From assembly GCA_034926635.1 (NCBI GenBank), contig JAYFQX010000005.1, positions 88,953 to 152,952 on the forward strand: a stretch of 64,000 nucleotides of DNA, given 5' to 3'. The notes under the pieces were generated by a model. That model did not search any database. It saw nothing but the letters and a program-made list of their open reading frames with translations, and was not told the DNA's origin. The position numbers and the translations under genes were made by a program. How positions within the stretch are numbered: position 1 is the stretch's first letter; each line of letters opens with the position of its first letter. This DNA comes from Christensenella sp034926635. GTDB taxonomy: Bacteria; Bacillota; Clostridia; Christensenellales; Christensenellaceae. Of this stretch, positions 16,380 through 24,573 are shown piece after piece.

Positions 16380-17082
16380 CGATTAACTCCAGGAATACGT
16401 CTTCCAGGCTTTCATCGCCCTTCACTTCTTCGATATTACCCGCGCGCAGCAGCTTGCCGTTTTTGATAATGGCAATTTTGTCGCACAGTTTTTCCGCTAC
16501 TTCCAAAACATGGGTAGAAAAGAAAATCGCGCTGCCGTTATCACACATCTCGCGCATCAGTTGTTTTACGGTATGTGCAGCTTTTGGGTCGAGCCCGACA
16601 AAGGGTTCGTCCAGCACCAAAAGCTTGGGTTTGTGGATCAACGCTGAAATTAAAACCAATTTCTGCTTCATGCCGTGCGAATACGAGGAAATTAAATCGC
16701 CGAGGTTTGCAGTGATTTCAAACAATTCGGCATAATGCGCGATCATTTGCTCACGCTTTTGCGCGGGGATCTCAAAAATGTCGCCGATAAAGTTAAGGTA
16801 TTGGATTCCTGTAAGGCTCTCGTAAATATCCGGATTATCTGGGATATATGCTGTGATTTTTTTGCATTCCACAGGATGTTCTTTGATGGACATTCCGTCG
16901 ATCTTGATTTCACCGCTGTCAAAATCGAGGATGCCTACTACAGCCTTGATTGTAGTTGTCTTTCCGGCGCCGTTGTGACCGATAAATCCGTAAATATCAC
17001 CGTCTTCGACAGTGATACTGAGATCGTCGACCGCCTTTTTGCCTCCCTTGTAACTTTTGGTAAGGTTTTTGATTTCTAACAC
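16369..17082 (-). CDS. ABC transporter ATP-binding protein (exporter type)
   Basis: A 237-residue ATPase. Walker A GHNGAGKTTTIK, Q-loop region, signature SYSHGMKQK (a variant of LSGGQ), Walker B LLVLDEP and a switch His in FFSTHVLEV are all present. The start is GTG at 17082 with AAGGAG upstream; an in-frame ATG at 17124 has no ribosome site. A good promoter lies at 17187-17215. It energises the permease encoded next to it. Similar to the NatA/DrrA/YthP-like group. Confidence 0.9.
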   Translation of the reverse strand: MLEIKNLTKSYKGGKKAVDDLSITVEDGDIYGFIGHNGAGKTTTIKAVVGILDFDSGEIKIDGMSIKEHPVECKKITAYIPDNPDIYESLTGIQYLNFIGDIFEIPAQKREQMIAHYAELFEITANLGDLISSYSHGMKQKLVLISALIHKPKLLVLDEPFVGLDPKAAHTVKQLMREMCDNGSAIFFSTHVLEVAEKLCDKIAIIKNGKLLRAGNIEEVKGDESLEDVFLELIDEK

Positions 17083-17675
17083 ATTGCACTCCTTTTCTGC
17101 GGCATGACACACTGTACGCGCCATGCTTTGCGCAAAACAAATTGGTCATTCCTGAAAATGCGTACCTGACCATCAAGAATACGTCTATTATATTGCGTAG
17201 TCAAAGGACAGTCAATTATTCCATTCGACTTAATTAAAAATGTAAGGCGTGTCATAAAAGCGTAAAAATTAGTTGTTTAGGGCGGCGCGGTTCCGTTTAA
17301 TTTGTTTAGTAAGACTGTGAAATTTTTGCGCGGTTATAAAATTAAGTTAAGAAATCGGAAAAGACAGTTTTGTAGAAGGATAAGAAATATAGGAATAAAC
17401 ATAATATAAAGAAGAGAATTGAATTCTGGCTCAAAAAACTGTCATTCGTGCAATTGGCTGCATATGTGATAACAAAAGTGCACAAATGCCCAAGCTTTTT
17501 GCCTTGTTTTTTATCCTGTGTGAATTTAGAATGAACATTGTTGAAAGATGTTTTCTGCAAGTAGGGTTTTTAACCATATTGCAGGAAGTAATGAAATGTT
17601 TGTTTTAAAAATATGATGTTGAGTAAACGATTGATTAAATGTATGTACGTTTAGTAGTTTATAAACGCAAATCAC
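17083..17675. other. Long AT-rich intergenic region with no convincing gene
   Basis: Holds the exporter promoter (17187-17215, minus) and, from about 17300, AT-rich sequence with scattered GTTTAGT-like half sites (17304-17313 and 17649-17657) similar to the LacI operator further downstream. Two short open frames here lack ribosome sites and coding character. Confidence 0.5.
17187..17215 (-). promoter_or_regulatory. Sigma-A promoter of the ABC exporter unit
   Basis: On the minus strand: TTGACT, 17-base spacer, perfect TATAAT. The GTG start of the ATPase gene lies about 100 bases downstream. Confidence 0.75.
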
Positions 17676-17704
17676 TTGACAATGCTAAACATACGTGGTA
17701 TTTT
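17676..17704 (+). promoter_or_regulatory. Promoter of the binding protein-DhaKL operon
   Basis: TTGACA (17676-17681), 17-base spacer, TATTTT (17699-17704). It is followed within 20 bases by a perfect palindrome that resembles a LacI operator. It would give a leader of about 200 bases. Confidence 0.7.
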
Positions 17705-17722
17705 TTATTAAAAACAACAGAA

Positions 17723-17735
17723 CGTTTACTAAACG
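17723..17735 (+). promoter_or_regulatory. Candidate LacI-family operator CGTTTACTAAACG
   Basis: A perfect 13-base palindrome just downstream of the predicted transcription start. TTTACTAAAC recurs at 25716-25725 and a related GTTCACTAAA at 25671-25680 (minus) in the promoter of the LacI-type regulator at the end of the same cluster. A site here would block transcription by the repressor. Confidence 0.65.
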
Positions 17736-17912
17736 AATTTCGCATGAATTATCGAATAAGACAGAAAAAATGCTTGGGACAGGCTTCCCGGGCAAAAGAG
17801 ACGGGATTTTATAAGGCAATATGGCGGTTTTGCCGCGTTACGCCATCATTATATTGAATTTATTGGTTTTTCGCGTAAGCGAGAATGTATAAAATACTAG
17901 GAGGAAACAAAA

Positions 17913-19058
17913 ATGAAAAAAATTCTGGTTACAGTATTAGCTGTAGTGCTGGCATTTGCACTGGTTGCGTGCTCCACGGCACCCGCTGCAAGTGAGAGCC
18001 CGGCTGAATCTTCTGCGGCTGCTTCCGAATCGGCTGCTGTTGAATCTGCAGATGCAACGGAATCGGCTTCTGAATCCGCTGCGACAGGAACACAGATCGT
18101 TGGTGGGGATCACGCATCCCTGAAAGATCTGAACACAGACTTCACGATTATCACAATCCCGAAGACGACAGGTCTTGCTTGGTTCCAGAGAATGGACGAA
18201 GGCGTAAAACAGTTTGCTGCTGATACAGGCGTAGATGCTTACCAGGACGGCCCGGCTGAAGCAGATGCAGCACAGCAGGCGCAGTATGTAGAAGAAGCAA
18301 TCGCTGCTGGCGTAAACGCAATCTGCGTAGTGCCGAACGATCCTTCTGCTCTTGAACCCGTTCTGCAAAGAGCCCGCGAAGCCGGCATCGTAGTTATTTC
18401 CCACGAAGCTGACGGTATGGCAAATGTAGACTATGACCTCGAAGCGTTTGACAATGTAAAATATGGCGAACACTTTATGCAGAAACTTGCTGAACTCATG
18501 GGCGACAAAGGACAGTATGCGATGATGGTTGGTTATCTGACCTCCGCTTCCCACAACACATGGGTTGACGCTTCCATCGCTTATCAGGAAGCAAACTATC
18601 CGGATATGAAGCTGGCTCTTGACAAAATCGAGTCTGCTGAAGATCAGGAACAGGCTTACAACAAAACAAAAGAAGCTTTGACAGCTGATCCGACCATCAC
18701 CGGTATGCAGGGTTCTTCCATGTCTGACCCGGCTGGTATGGCGAAAGCGGTTGACGAAATGGGTCTCGCAGGCAAAGTACACATCGTTGGTACTTCCCTC
18801 GTATCTGTTTCCGGTAAATATGTACGCGACGGCGTTATCGACATGATTTCCTTCTGGGATCCGGCTGCTGCTGGTTATGCGATGAACGAGCTCGCTCTTA
18901 AGATCCTGAACGGCCAGACTGTAGAAGCAGGCATGGCTCTCACGGTTCCTGGTTATGAAAGCCTGACAATGGGCGGCAAAAACAACAACACACTGTATGG
19001 ACAGGCTTGGATCGATGTTGACAAGAGCAACGTGGACGATCCGCAGTACAACTTCTAA
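17913..19058 (+). CDS. Periplasmic-binding-type sugar/AI-2-like lipoprotein (LsrB/RbsB fold)
   Basis: A 381-residue lipoprotein: signal peptide with lipobox ALVAC (Cys20), a Ser/Ala/Glu-rich linker to about residue 60, then a type I periplasmic-binding fold. FTIITIPKTTGLAWFQRM, a DGPAEAD segment, AGVNAICVVPNDP and FWDPAAAGYAMNELAL resemble the AI-2/rhamnose-binding branch (LsrB, RhaS). It delivers its ligand to the ATPase and permeases that follow. TAGGAGGAAAC is a strong ribosome site. The hairpin after it is typical of operons that make more binding protein than membrane subunits. The ligand is unknown; a short-chain sugar or keto-sugar fits the DhaK/DhaL genes downstream. Confidence 0.88.
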   Translation: MKKILVTVLAVVLAFALVACSTAPAASESPAESSAAASESAAVESADATESASESAATGTQIVGGDHASLKDLNTDFTIITIPKTTGLAWFQRMDEGVKQFAADTGVDAYQDGPAEADAAQQAQYVEEAIAAGVNAICVVPNDPSALEPVLQRAREAGIVVISHEADGMANVDYDLEAFDNVKYGEHFMQKLAELMGDKGQYAMMVGYLTSASHNTWVDASIAYQEANYPDMKLALDKIESAEDQEQAYNKTKEALTADPTITGMQGSSMSDPAGMAKAVDEMGLAGKVHIVGTSLVSVSGKYVRDGVIDMISFWDPAAAGYAMNELALKILNGQTVEAGMALTVPGYESLTMGGKNNNTLYGQAWIDVDKSNVDDPQYNF

Positions 19059-19089
19059 GACACTACTAATCTTTAATACATAATGTGCG

Positions 19090-19112
19090 GGCTCCCCGTA
19101 AAACGGGGAGCC
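19090..19112 (+). promoter_or_regulatory. Hairpin between binding-protein and ATPase genes
   Basis: GGCTCCCCGT (19090-19099) and ACGGGGAGCC (19103-19112) form a perfect 10-bp stem with an AAA loop. There is no T-run, so it is more likely an mRNA-stabilising or processing element than a full terminator. It sits where binding-protein mRNA usually ends. Confidence 0.7.
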
Positions 19113-19148
19113 TTGCATATCATAAACAGGGGAAAGGTGGAAATAATC

Positions 19149-20636
19149 ATGTCAGAGGTATTCTTGAAAGTAACAGGAATTAAAAAATCCTTTGGCGGTG
19201 TAAAAGCTTTAAAAGGCGTTGATCTCACGATCAACAAAGGCGAAGTCCGGTGTCTTGCAGGGGAAAACGGATGCGGAAAATCGACGCTGATTAAAGTAAT
19301 ATCAGGCGCCCACGATGCCGACGAAGGTGAAATCTATATCGACGGGAAAACAATGCGCTCTCTGACGCCTATGGAGGCGATCAGGATGGGGATCCAGGTG
19401 ATTTACCAGGATTTTTCGGTTTTTCCGAATATGACTGTTGCAGAAAATATTGCTCTTAACAACGAACTCAACGCAGGAAAAAAGACAGTTAACTGGAAAG
19501 AAGTGCGCAAAATCGCGCAGCAGGCTATGGATAAGATCGGCGCAAAGATCCCGCTCGACGTTTTGGTAGAACGGTTGTCCGTAGCAAACAAGCAGATGGT
19601 TGCCATTTGCCGTGCGCTTTTAAACGACGCAAAACTCGTCATCATGGACGAGCCGACTACCGCGCTTACAGCAAAAGAAGTTGCAAAATTATTTGAAATC
19701 ATCAGAATGCTGCAATCGCAGGGGATTGCGGTGCTCATTGTTAACCATAAATTAGATGAAGTATATGATATCGCGCAAACGCTTACTATTTTGCGGAATG
19801 GTGAAAATGTGGCGGATGGTCCGATCAATGAATTCGACCGCGCACGTTTTGTAAAAGACATGACAGGCCGTGAGATTGAAGACGTTTATTATCGTCCGGA
19901 AAAAACAGGAAAGACGATCCTTGAAGTGAAGGATCTCGAACGCAGAGGCGAATTCTCCGATGTTAGCTTTACGCTGAACGAAGGCGACGTGCTGGGCATC
20001 ACAGGCTTGCTTGGGTCGGGCCGTGGAGAAATCGGCGAGGCGCTTTTTGGCATTACGCCTCCGACGGGCGGTCAGATTATTCTGGACGGAAAAGAAATTA
20101 AAATTAAAGGCGTTGCCGACGCTATGAAAAATAACATCGGTTATGTTCCGGAAGACCGTTTGACGGAAGGCTTGTTTTTGGAGATCCCGATCGGCACCAA
20201 TACGGTTGCGGCTTCCATTAAATCTTACCTGAAAAATGGGAAAATTGATTATAAGGGAATGAAGGAAGCCATGTGGGAGTGGATCAAAAAGCTTTCCATT
20301 GCCGCGCCTTCCCCTGAACCCCCCATTAAGACGCTCTCCGGCGGGAACCAACAAAAGGTTGTTCTTGCAAAATGGTTGAATACCAACCCGAAGCTGCTGA
20401 TCTTGAATGGACCGACGGTTGGCGTGGATATCGGTTCCAAAGCGGATATTCATGCGATCCTGCACCAATTGGCAAAAGACGGCGTAGGGGTCATCGTGAT
20501 TTCGGACGACCTGCCTGAGCTTATCCAGAACTGCAACAAGATCGTCATCATGCGCGGCGGGAAACTGACTGCAAGCATGGGGACAGAAGATCTGGATGAA
20601 ACCAAGCTGGCGTCTTTGCTGAGCGAACAGGCGTAA
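19149..20636 (+). CDS. Sugar ABC transporter ATP-binding protein, double nucleotide-binding domain
   Basis: A 495-residue ATPase of the RbsA/MglA/LsrA type with two ABC halves. The first has Walker A GENGCGKST and Walker B LVIMDEPTTAL. The second has a degenerate P-loop (GLLGSGRGE), signature LSGGNQQK and a Walker B with Asn-Gly in place of Asp-Glu (LLILNGPT), normal features of the second half in this group except that the Asn-Gly change is notable. The start is ATG 19149 behind GGTGGA; the frame extends 22 codons upstream without a site. It powers the two permeases that follow. Confidence 0.92.
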   Translation: MSEVFLKVTGIKKSFGGVKALKGVDLTINKGEVRCLAGENGCGKSTLIKVISGAHDADEGEIYIDGKTMRSLTPMEAIRMGIQVIYQDFSVFPNMTVAENIALNNELNAGKKTVNWKEVRKIAQQAMDKIGAKIPLDVLVERLSVANKQMVAICRALLNDAKLVIMDEPTTALTAKEVAKLFEIIRMLQSQGIAVLIVNHKLDEVYDIAQTLTILRNGENVADGPINEFDRARFVKDMTGREIEDVYYRPEKTGKTILEVKDLERRGEFSDVSFTLNEGDVLGITGLLGSGRGEIGEALFGITPPTGGQIILDGKEIKIKGVADAMKNNIGYVPEDRLTEGLFLEIPIGTNTVAASIKSYLKNGKIDYKGMKEAMWEWIKKLSIAAPSPEPPIKTLSGGNQQKVVLAKWLNTNPKLLILNGPTVGVDIGSKADIHAILHQLAKDGVGVIVISDDLPELIQNCNKIVIMRGGKLTASMGTEDLDETKLASLLSEQA

Positions 20637-20651
20637 AGGGGGAGCATAATT

Positions 20652-21656
20652 ATGAATAAAGCAAAATTTGGTAAAAGTAATGTGTTCACCAGCAACGAAA
20701 TGATCGTTGTCTATATCCTTGTAGGTTTATGCCTTTTGATTGGCTGTGTGAACAACGCGTTTTTCAGCGCGAATACCATTGTCGATACGGCGCGCGCCAT
20801 GCTGACAATGCTGATGTTTGCCTTGTGTGAAATGATCGTCATCATTTCCGGCGGCATTGATGTATCATTTCCGGCGTTTGCATCCTTTGCGATGTATGTA
20901 ACGACAAAACTAATGCTTGACACCGGTCTTGATAATATTTTTCTCGCGTTTGTTATCGCGGGCGGTATCGGCGCGGGGCTTGGTCTCATCAACGCGTTTT
21001 TGGTGGGGACCTTCAAGATCCCAACCCTGATCGCAACCCTTGGAACCAGCAGCCTGATCAACGGTGCGCTGCTTTCGTTTGTGGGTACTAACGAGATCTC
21101 GAATCTTCCAACCACCTTGGAAGCGGCATCAAAAACATTTTTGTTCCAGGTGGGATCGGGAGATAAAGTTTCGTCCATGTCGGTCTTTGTGATCGTGCCG
21201 ATCGTACTATGTGTTCTGGTATGGTTTTTGCTTCGGTATACCATGCTTGGACGTGCGATCTACGCCATTGGCGGCGACCAGAACTCTGCGCGCCGCGCTG
21301 GTTTCAGCGTCATTAAAACACAGTATTTTATCTATATTTTTGTCGGCCTGATCGTTGGTATTACGGGTATGACCTACACGATCCTTTCGCGTAACTCCAA
21401 CCCGATCAACCTGATGGGCAGCGAGATGATGGTCATCGCGGCTGTCGTATTGGGCGGCGCACGGATTACAGGCGGTCACGGAAATGTGATCGGCACTGTG
21501 CTTGGTGTCGCGCTGATCAGTATCGTCCAGAATAACCTGATTATGCTGGGCGTACCAACCTATTGGCAGACATTCGTGATTGGCGTCCTGATTATCGTGG
21601 GCTGTTCGATTACATCCATTAAGGCGAAGCGCATCGCGCTCAGCCCGAAGATTTGA
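20652..21656 (+). CDS. Sugar ABC transporter permease 1 (RbsC-like)
   Basis: A 334-residue membrane protein with about eight to ten helices and the family pattern ISGGIDVSFPAFASFA, then GTFKIPTLIATLGTSS, as in RbsC/LsrC/XylH permeases. AAAGGGGGAGC precedes the ATG. It lies 15 bases after the ATPase gene. With the second permease it likely forms a heterodimeric channel, as in LsrCD. Confidence 0.9.
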   Translation: MNKAKFGKSNVFTSNEMIVVYILVGLCLLIGCVNNAFFSANTIVDTARAMLTMLMFALCEMIVIISGGIDVSFPAFASFAMYVTTKLMLDTGLDNIFLAFVIAGGIGAGLGLINAFLVGTFKIPTLIATLGTSSLINGALLSFVGTNEISNLPTTLEAASKTFLFQVGSGDKVSSMSVFVIVPIVLCVLVWFLLRYTMLGRAIYAIGGDQNSARRAGFSVIKTQYFIYIFVGLIVGITGMTYTILSRNSNPINLMGSEMMVIAAVVLGGARITGGHGNVIGTVLGVALISIVQNNLIMLGVPTYWQTFVIGVLIIVGCSITSIKAKRIALSPKI

Positions 21657-21670
21657 GGGAGGTGTCATTT

Positions 21671-22696
21671 ATGGATAAAAGTATGAAATCTCAGAAAATC
21701 AATGTTTTTAAATCCATTGATAAAAATATTTTATGGCTGGCGCTGATTATTATCGGTTTGGTGGTCTGGATGACGATCGCGGCGCCCGGACGTTTCTGGA
21801 AGGGCGCAACGTTCCAGGCGATGGCTTACCAGTTCCCGGAATTCGGCATTATGTCGCTTGGTATGATGCTGTGCATGATCGCCGGCGGGATCGACCTTTC
21901 CGTTGTCGGGGTCTCTAACCTTGCCGGTATTGTAGCTGCGTTCATCATTAAATCCGCGGGTGCGGATCCCAGCATGGGCGTGATCATTGGCGCAATTGTG
22001 GCGGCCATCGCGGTCGGCGCTGGCGCTGGCGCATTTAACGGCTTTATGATCGGAAACCTGCGTATCCCGGCGATGCTGGTTACGCTGTGTGGGCAGCAGA
22101 TATTCACCGGGCTTGGGATTGCCATTACGCAGGGACCTGCCATCAGCGGGATGCCGGATGCGTTTAAAGCAATTGCGAACGACCTTGTGTTTGGCGCGGT
22201 TCCGGTGCCGTTGTTTATCTTTATTGCAGTTGTTGTGGTGCTGTTTCTTGTATTGCGGTTCACCGTGTTTGGGCAGCAGCTTTACCTGATGGGCGCAAAC
22301 CCCACCGCGTCGCAGTATTCAGGTATTAACAACTTTGGCGTTACCATGAAGACGTACATGGCTTCCGGCATTCTTGCTGCGGTTGCGGGCATTATCGTTT
22401 GTTCGCATTACGGTTCAGCAAAGGCAGACTATGGTACATCTTATACGCTGCTTACCCTTTTGATCGTTATTCTTGGCGGGATTTCGCCGGCAGGCGGCAA
22501 AGGGAAATTGGCAGGTGTTGTGCTTTCCATCCTGGTTTTGCAGATTATTTCCAGCGCGTTTAACATCCTGCGTTTTGACTCCTACCTGAAGACCTTTGTA
22601 TGGGGGCTTGTCATGATCGGCGTTATGATGATCCAATACGGCTCTGAAGTGAGAGGCGGGCATCCAAAGAAACTGAAAGTGAGAAAAACGTCATGA
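21671..22696 (+). CDS. Sugar ABC transporter permease 2 (RbsC-like)
   Basis: A 341-residue membrane protein of the same family as the preceding gene. IAGGIDLSVVGVSNLAG and GNLRIPAMLVTLCGQQI are the matching signatures. The start is ATG 21671 behind GGGAGGTGTCATTT, giving a 14-base gap. Its TGA overlaps the ATG of the DhaK-like gene (ATGA), so the kinase subunits are translated in step with the transporter. Confidence 0.9.
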   Translation: MDKSMKSQKINVFKSIDKNILWLALIIIGLVVWMTIAAPGRFWKGATFQAMAYQFPEFGIMSLGMMLCMIAGGIDLSVVGVSNLAGIVAAFIIKSAGADPSMGVIIGAIVAAIAVGAGAGAFNGFMIGNLRIPAMLVTLCGQQIFTGLGIAITQGPAISGMPDAFKAIANDLVFGAVPVPLFIFIAVVVVLFLVLRFTVFGQQLYLMGANPTASQYSGINNFGVTMKTYMASGILAAVAGIIVCSHYGSAKADYGTSYTLLTLLIVILGGISPAGGKGKLAGVVLSILVLQIISSAFNILRFDSYLKTFVWGLVMIGVMMIQYGSEVRGGHPKKLKVRKTS

Positions 22697-23703
22697 AAAA
22701 AATAATTAACCAACCGGAAAATTTTATTAATGAAATGCTGGAAGGTATTTATGCCGCGCATCCCGATATGGTAGGGTATGCGGGCGAAGACCTTCGCTGT
22801 CTTGTTGCAAAGCATAAAAAGGAAGGCAAAGTAGGGATTGCCACAGGCGGCGGCAGCGGGCATCTTCCGCTCTTCCTCGGTTATGTGGGAGACGGCATGC
22901 TGGACGGCTGCTCGATCGGTGATGTCTTCCAGTCTCCAAGTGCAGAGCAGATGTTTGAAGTAACAAAAGAAATCGATGCGGGCGCGGGTGTGCTTTACAT
23001 CTATGGAAACTATAACGGTGATATTTTTAATTTTGATATGGCCGCGGAAATGGCTGATTTTGAAGCTGACATCAAAGTGGAAAGCGTGGTTGCGGGAGAA
23101 GACGTCGCTTCGGCGGGTCCGGCGCAGCCCGGCGCGAAAAACACGCGTCGCGGTGTTGCGGGTATTTTCTTCGTATATAAATGTGCGGGTGCTGCGGCGG
23201 ATGAAATGCTGCCTTTGGACGAAGTCAAGCGCGTTGCACAAAAGGCGTGCGCAAACGTCCGTACCATGGGCGTGGCACTGACACCCTGTATTGTTCCGCG
23301 CGTTGGCAAACCGAGCTTTGAGATCGCGGATGATGAGATGGAGATCGGCATGGGAATCCATGGCGAGCCGGGGATTCGGCGCGGACAGCTCCTGCCTGCG
23401 GATGAAATTGTAGAAGAAATGATGGAGCCGATTATTGCGGATATTCCGTATGTCTCCGGCGACGAGGTTGCGGTTTTGGTCAACGGACTTGGCAGTACAC
23501 CGCTGGAAGAACAGTACGTTGTGTTCCGTAAGGTAAACGAGATCCTGTCGGCAAAAGGCATTAAGGTATATAGGACGTACGTTGGGGAATATGCGACATC
23601 GCTTGAAATGGCAGGAATGTCGATTTCTCTGCTCAAGCTGGACGACGAGCTCAAGAGGCTGGTTGATCATCCGGCAAATACGCCTTTCTTTAAGCAGGTA
23701 TAA
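22693..23703 (+). CDS. DhaK-like dihydroxyacetone kinase subunit, divergent
   Basis: A 336-residue protein that aligns along its whole length with DhaK, the subunit that binds a short keto-sugar covalently. The hemiaminal His is present (His223 in GIHGEPGI), as are His57 and Asp110 of the active site. In GGGSGHLP a Leu replaces the Glu usually found in DhaK (GGGSGHEP). It overlaps the permease gene by four bases and precedes the DhaL-like gene. Erythrulose and other four-carbon kinases belong to this family, so the substrate need not be dihydroxyacetone. No DhaM phosphocarrier gene is visible. Confidence 0.85.
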   Translation: MKKIINQPENFINEMLEGIYAAHPDMVGYAGEDLRCLVAKHKKEGKVGIATGGGSGHLPLFLGYVGDGMLDGCSIGDVFQSPSAEQMFEVTKEIDAGAGVLYIYGNYNGDIFNFDMAAEMADFEADIKVESVVAGEDVASAGPAQPGAKNTRRGVAGIFFVYKCAGAAADEMLPLDEVKRVAQKACANVRTMGVALTPCIVPRVGKPSFEIADDEMEIGMGIHGEPGIRRGQLLPADEIVEEMMEPIIADIPYVSGDEVAVLVNGLGSTPLEEQYVVFRKVNEILSAKGIKVYRTYVGEYATSLEMAGMSISLLKLDDELKRLVDHPANTPFFKQV

Positions 23704-23728
23704 CCGGATCAGGAGGTAAGAAAAAACA

Positions 23729-24352
23729 ATGAATCAAAAAGAATTGTTAAACGTACTGGCGTCATGGAAAAAGATCATGGCTGACCACCGCGATTTTTTG
23801 ATTGAAATTGATGGCGTGGTAGGCGATGGAGACCTTGGTCTCACCATGAGCGACGGATTTGCGGCGGCGTATGATACCGCCTCGGAAAAAGATGAGCAGG
23901 ATCTTGGAAAATTGCTTTATTTCGCAGGTAAAGCCATGTCTACAGCGGTTCCGTCCACAATGGGGACGCTGATGGCCTCGGGTCTGATGAATGCGGGCAA
24001 GGAGCTCAAAGGCAAGACACAGTTAGATGCGCAAGGCGTTGCGGATTTATTTGAAGCATATTTTAACGGCGTAGCAAACCGCGGCGGCGCGAAGGTTGGA
24101 GATAAAACCTTTTTAGACGGGCTTTATCCTGCTGTGGAATCACTGAAAAAAGATGCGTCTGCCGGAGAAGACATAAAGACAATGGCACAAAACGCTAAAA
24201 AGGCTGCGGAAGACGGGTTTCATGCAACAAAAGGAATGCTTGCAGTTCATGGACGCGCGGCAACGCGGGGTGAAGCATCGCGTGAGCTGCTGGATCCGGG
24301 TGCTGCAGTAGCAAAGCTTTTGATGGAAGGATTTGCGGACGCGGTCGCGTAA
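23729..24352 (+). CDS. DhaL-like kinase subunit (DAK2 domain), divergent
   Basis: A 207-residue helical protein corresponding to the nucleotide-binding subunit DhaL. The Mg-binding Asp residues are kept (Asp28, Asp33, Asp35 in EIDGVVGDGDLG). The His that follows in DhaL (GDxDHG) is Leu36 here, and the phosphate loop GGASGP is replaced by PSTMGT. CAGGAGG lies upstream. It should work with the DhaK-like subunit encoded 25 bases before it. Whether it uses ATP or a phosphocarrier is open. Confidence 0.82.
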   Translation: MNQKELLNVLASWKKIMADHRDFLIEIDGVVGDGDLGLTMSDGFAAAYDTASEKDEQDLGKLLYFAGKAMSTAVPSTMGTLMASGLMNAGKELKGKTQLDAQGVADLFEAYFNGVANRGGAKVGDKTFLDGLYPAVESLKKDASAGEDIKTMAQNAKKAAEDGFHATKGMLAVHGRAATRGEASRELLDPGAAVAKLLMEGFADAVA

Positions 24353-24435
24353 GGAAATGCATACAGGCTTTGGAGGGACAGGCATTGATGCCTGCCCTTC
24401 CATTTGATAGGGCGCCGGTCTATATGGCTGTGCTT

Positions 24436-24465
24436 GGGGGGAAGGAGCGCGTGGCTCCTTTCCCC
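24436..24465 (+). terminator. Hairpin downstream of the DhaL-like gene
   Basis: GGGGGGAAGGAGC can pair with GCTCCTTTCCCC. The T-run comes about ten bases later, so it may be a weak terminator or a stabilising end. Confidence 0.5.
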
Positions 24466-24533
24466 ACCTTTCCCCTGTTTTTATGGAAACGATCCATAAT
24501 GGCAGATTTGGGAAGAATAATAGAATATACAAT

Positions 24534-24568
24534 AAAAACGCATTGCAACCGGCAATGCGTTTTTATTA
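24534..24568. terminator. Bidirectional terminator between the DhaL-like and LacI genes
   Basis: AAAAACGCATTGC pairs with GCAATGCGTTTTT across a five-base loop. It ends both the operon on the plus strand and the convergent regulator on the minus strand. Confidence 0.88.
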
Positions 24569-24573
24569 TACGT

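Noticed and set aside
17342..17857. Two short open frames in the long intergenic region
   Set aside because: No ribosome site; one spans the promoter and operator of the operon downstream.
17937..19118. 393-codon open frame on the minus strand across the binding-protein gene
   Set aside because: It is the shadow of a highly biased coding sequence; the plus-strand gene has signal peptide, lipobox and operon context.
22582..23670. 362-codon minus-strand frame over the permease end and DhaK-like gene
   Set aside because: Complementary to a gene with conserved active-site residues; no start signal.
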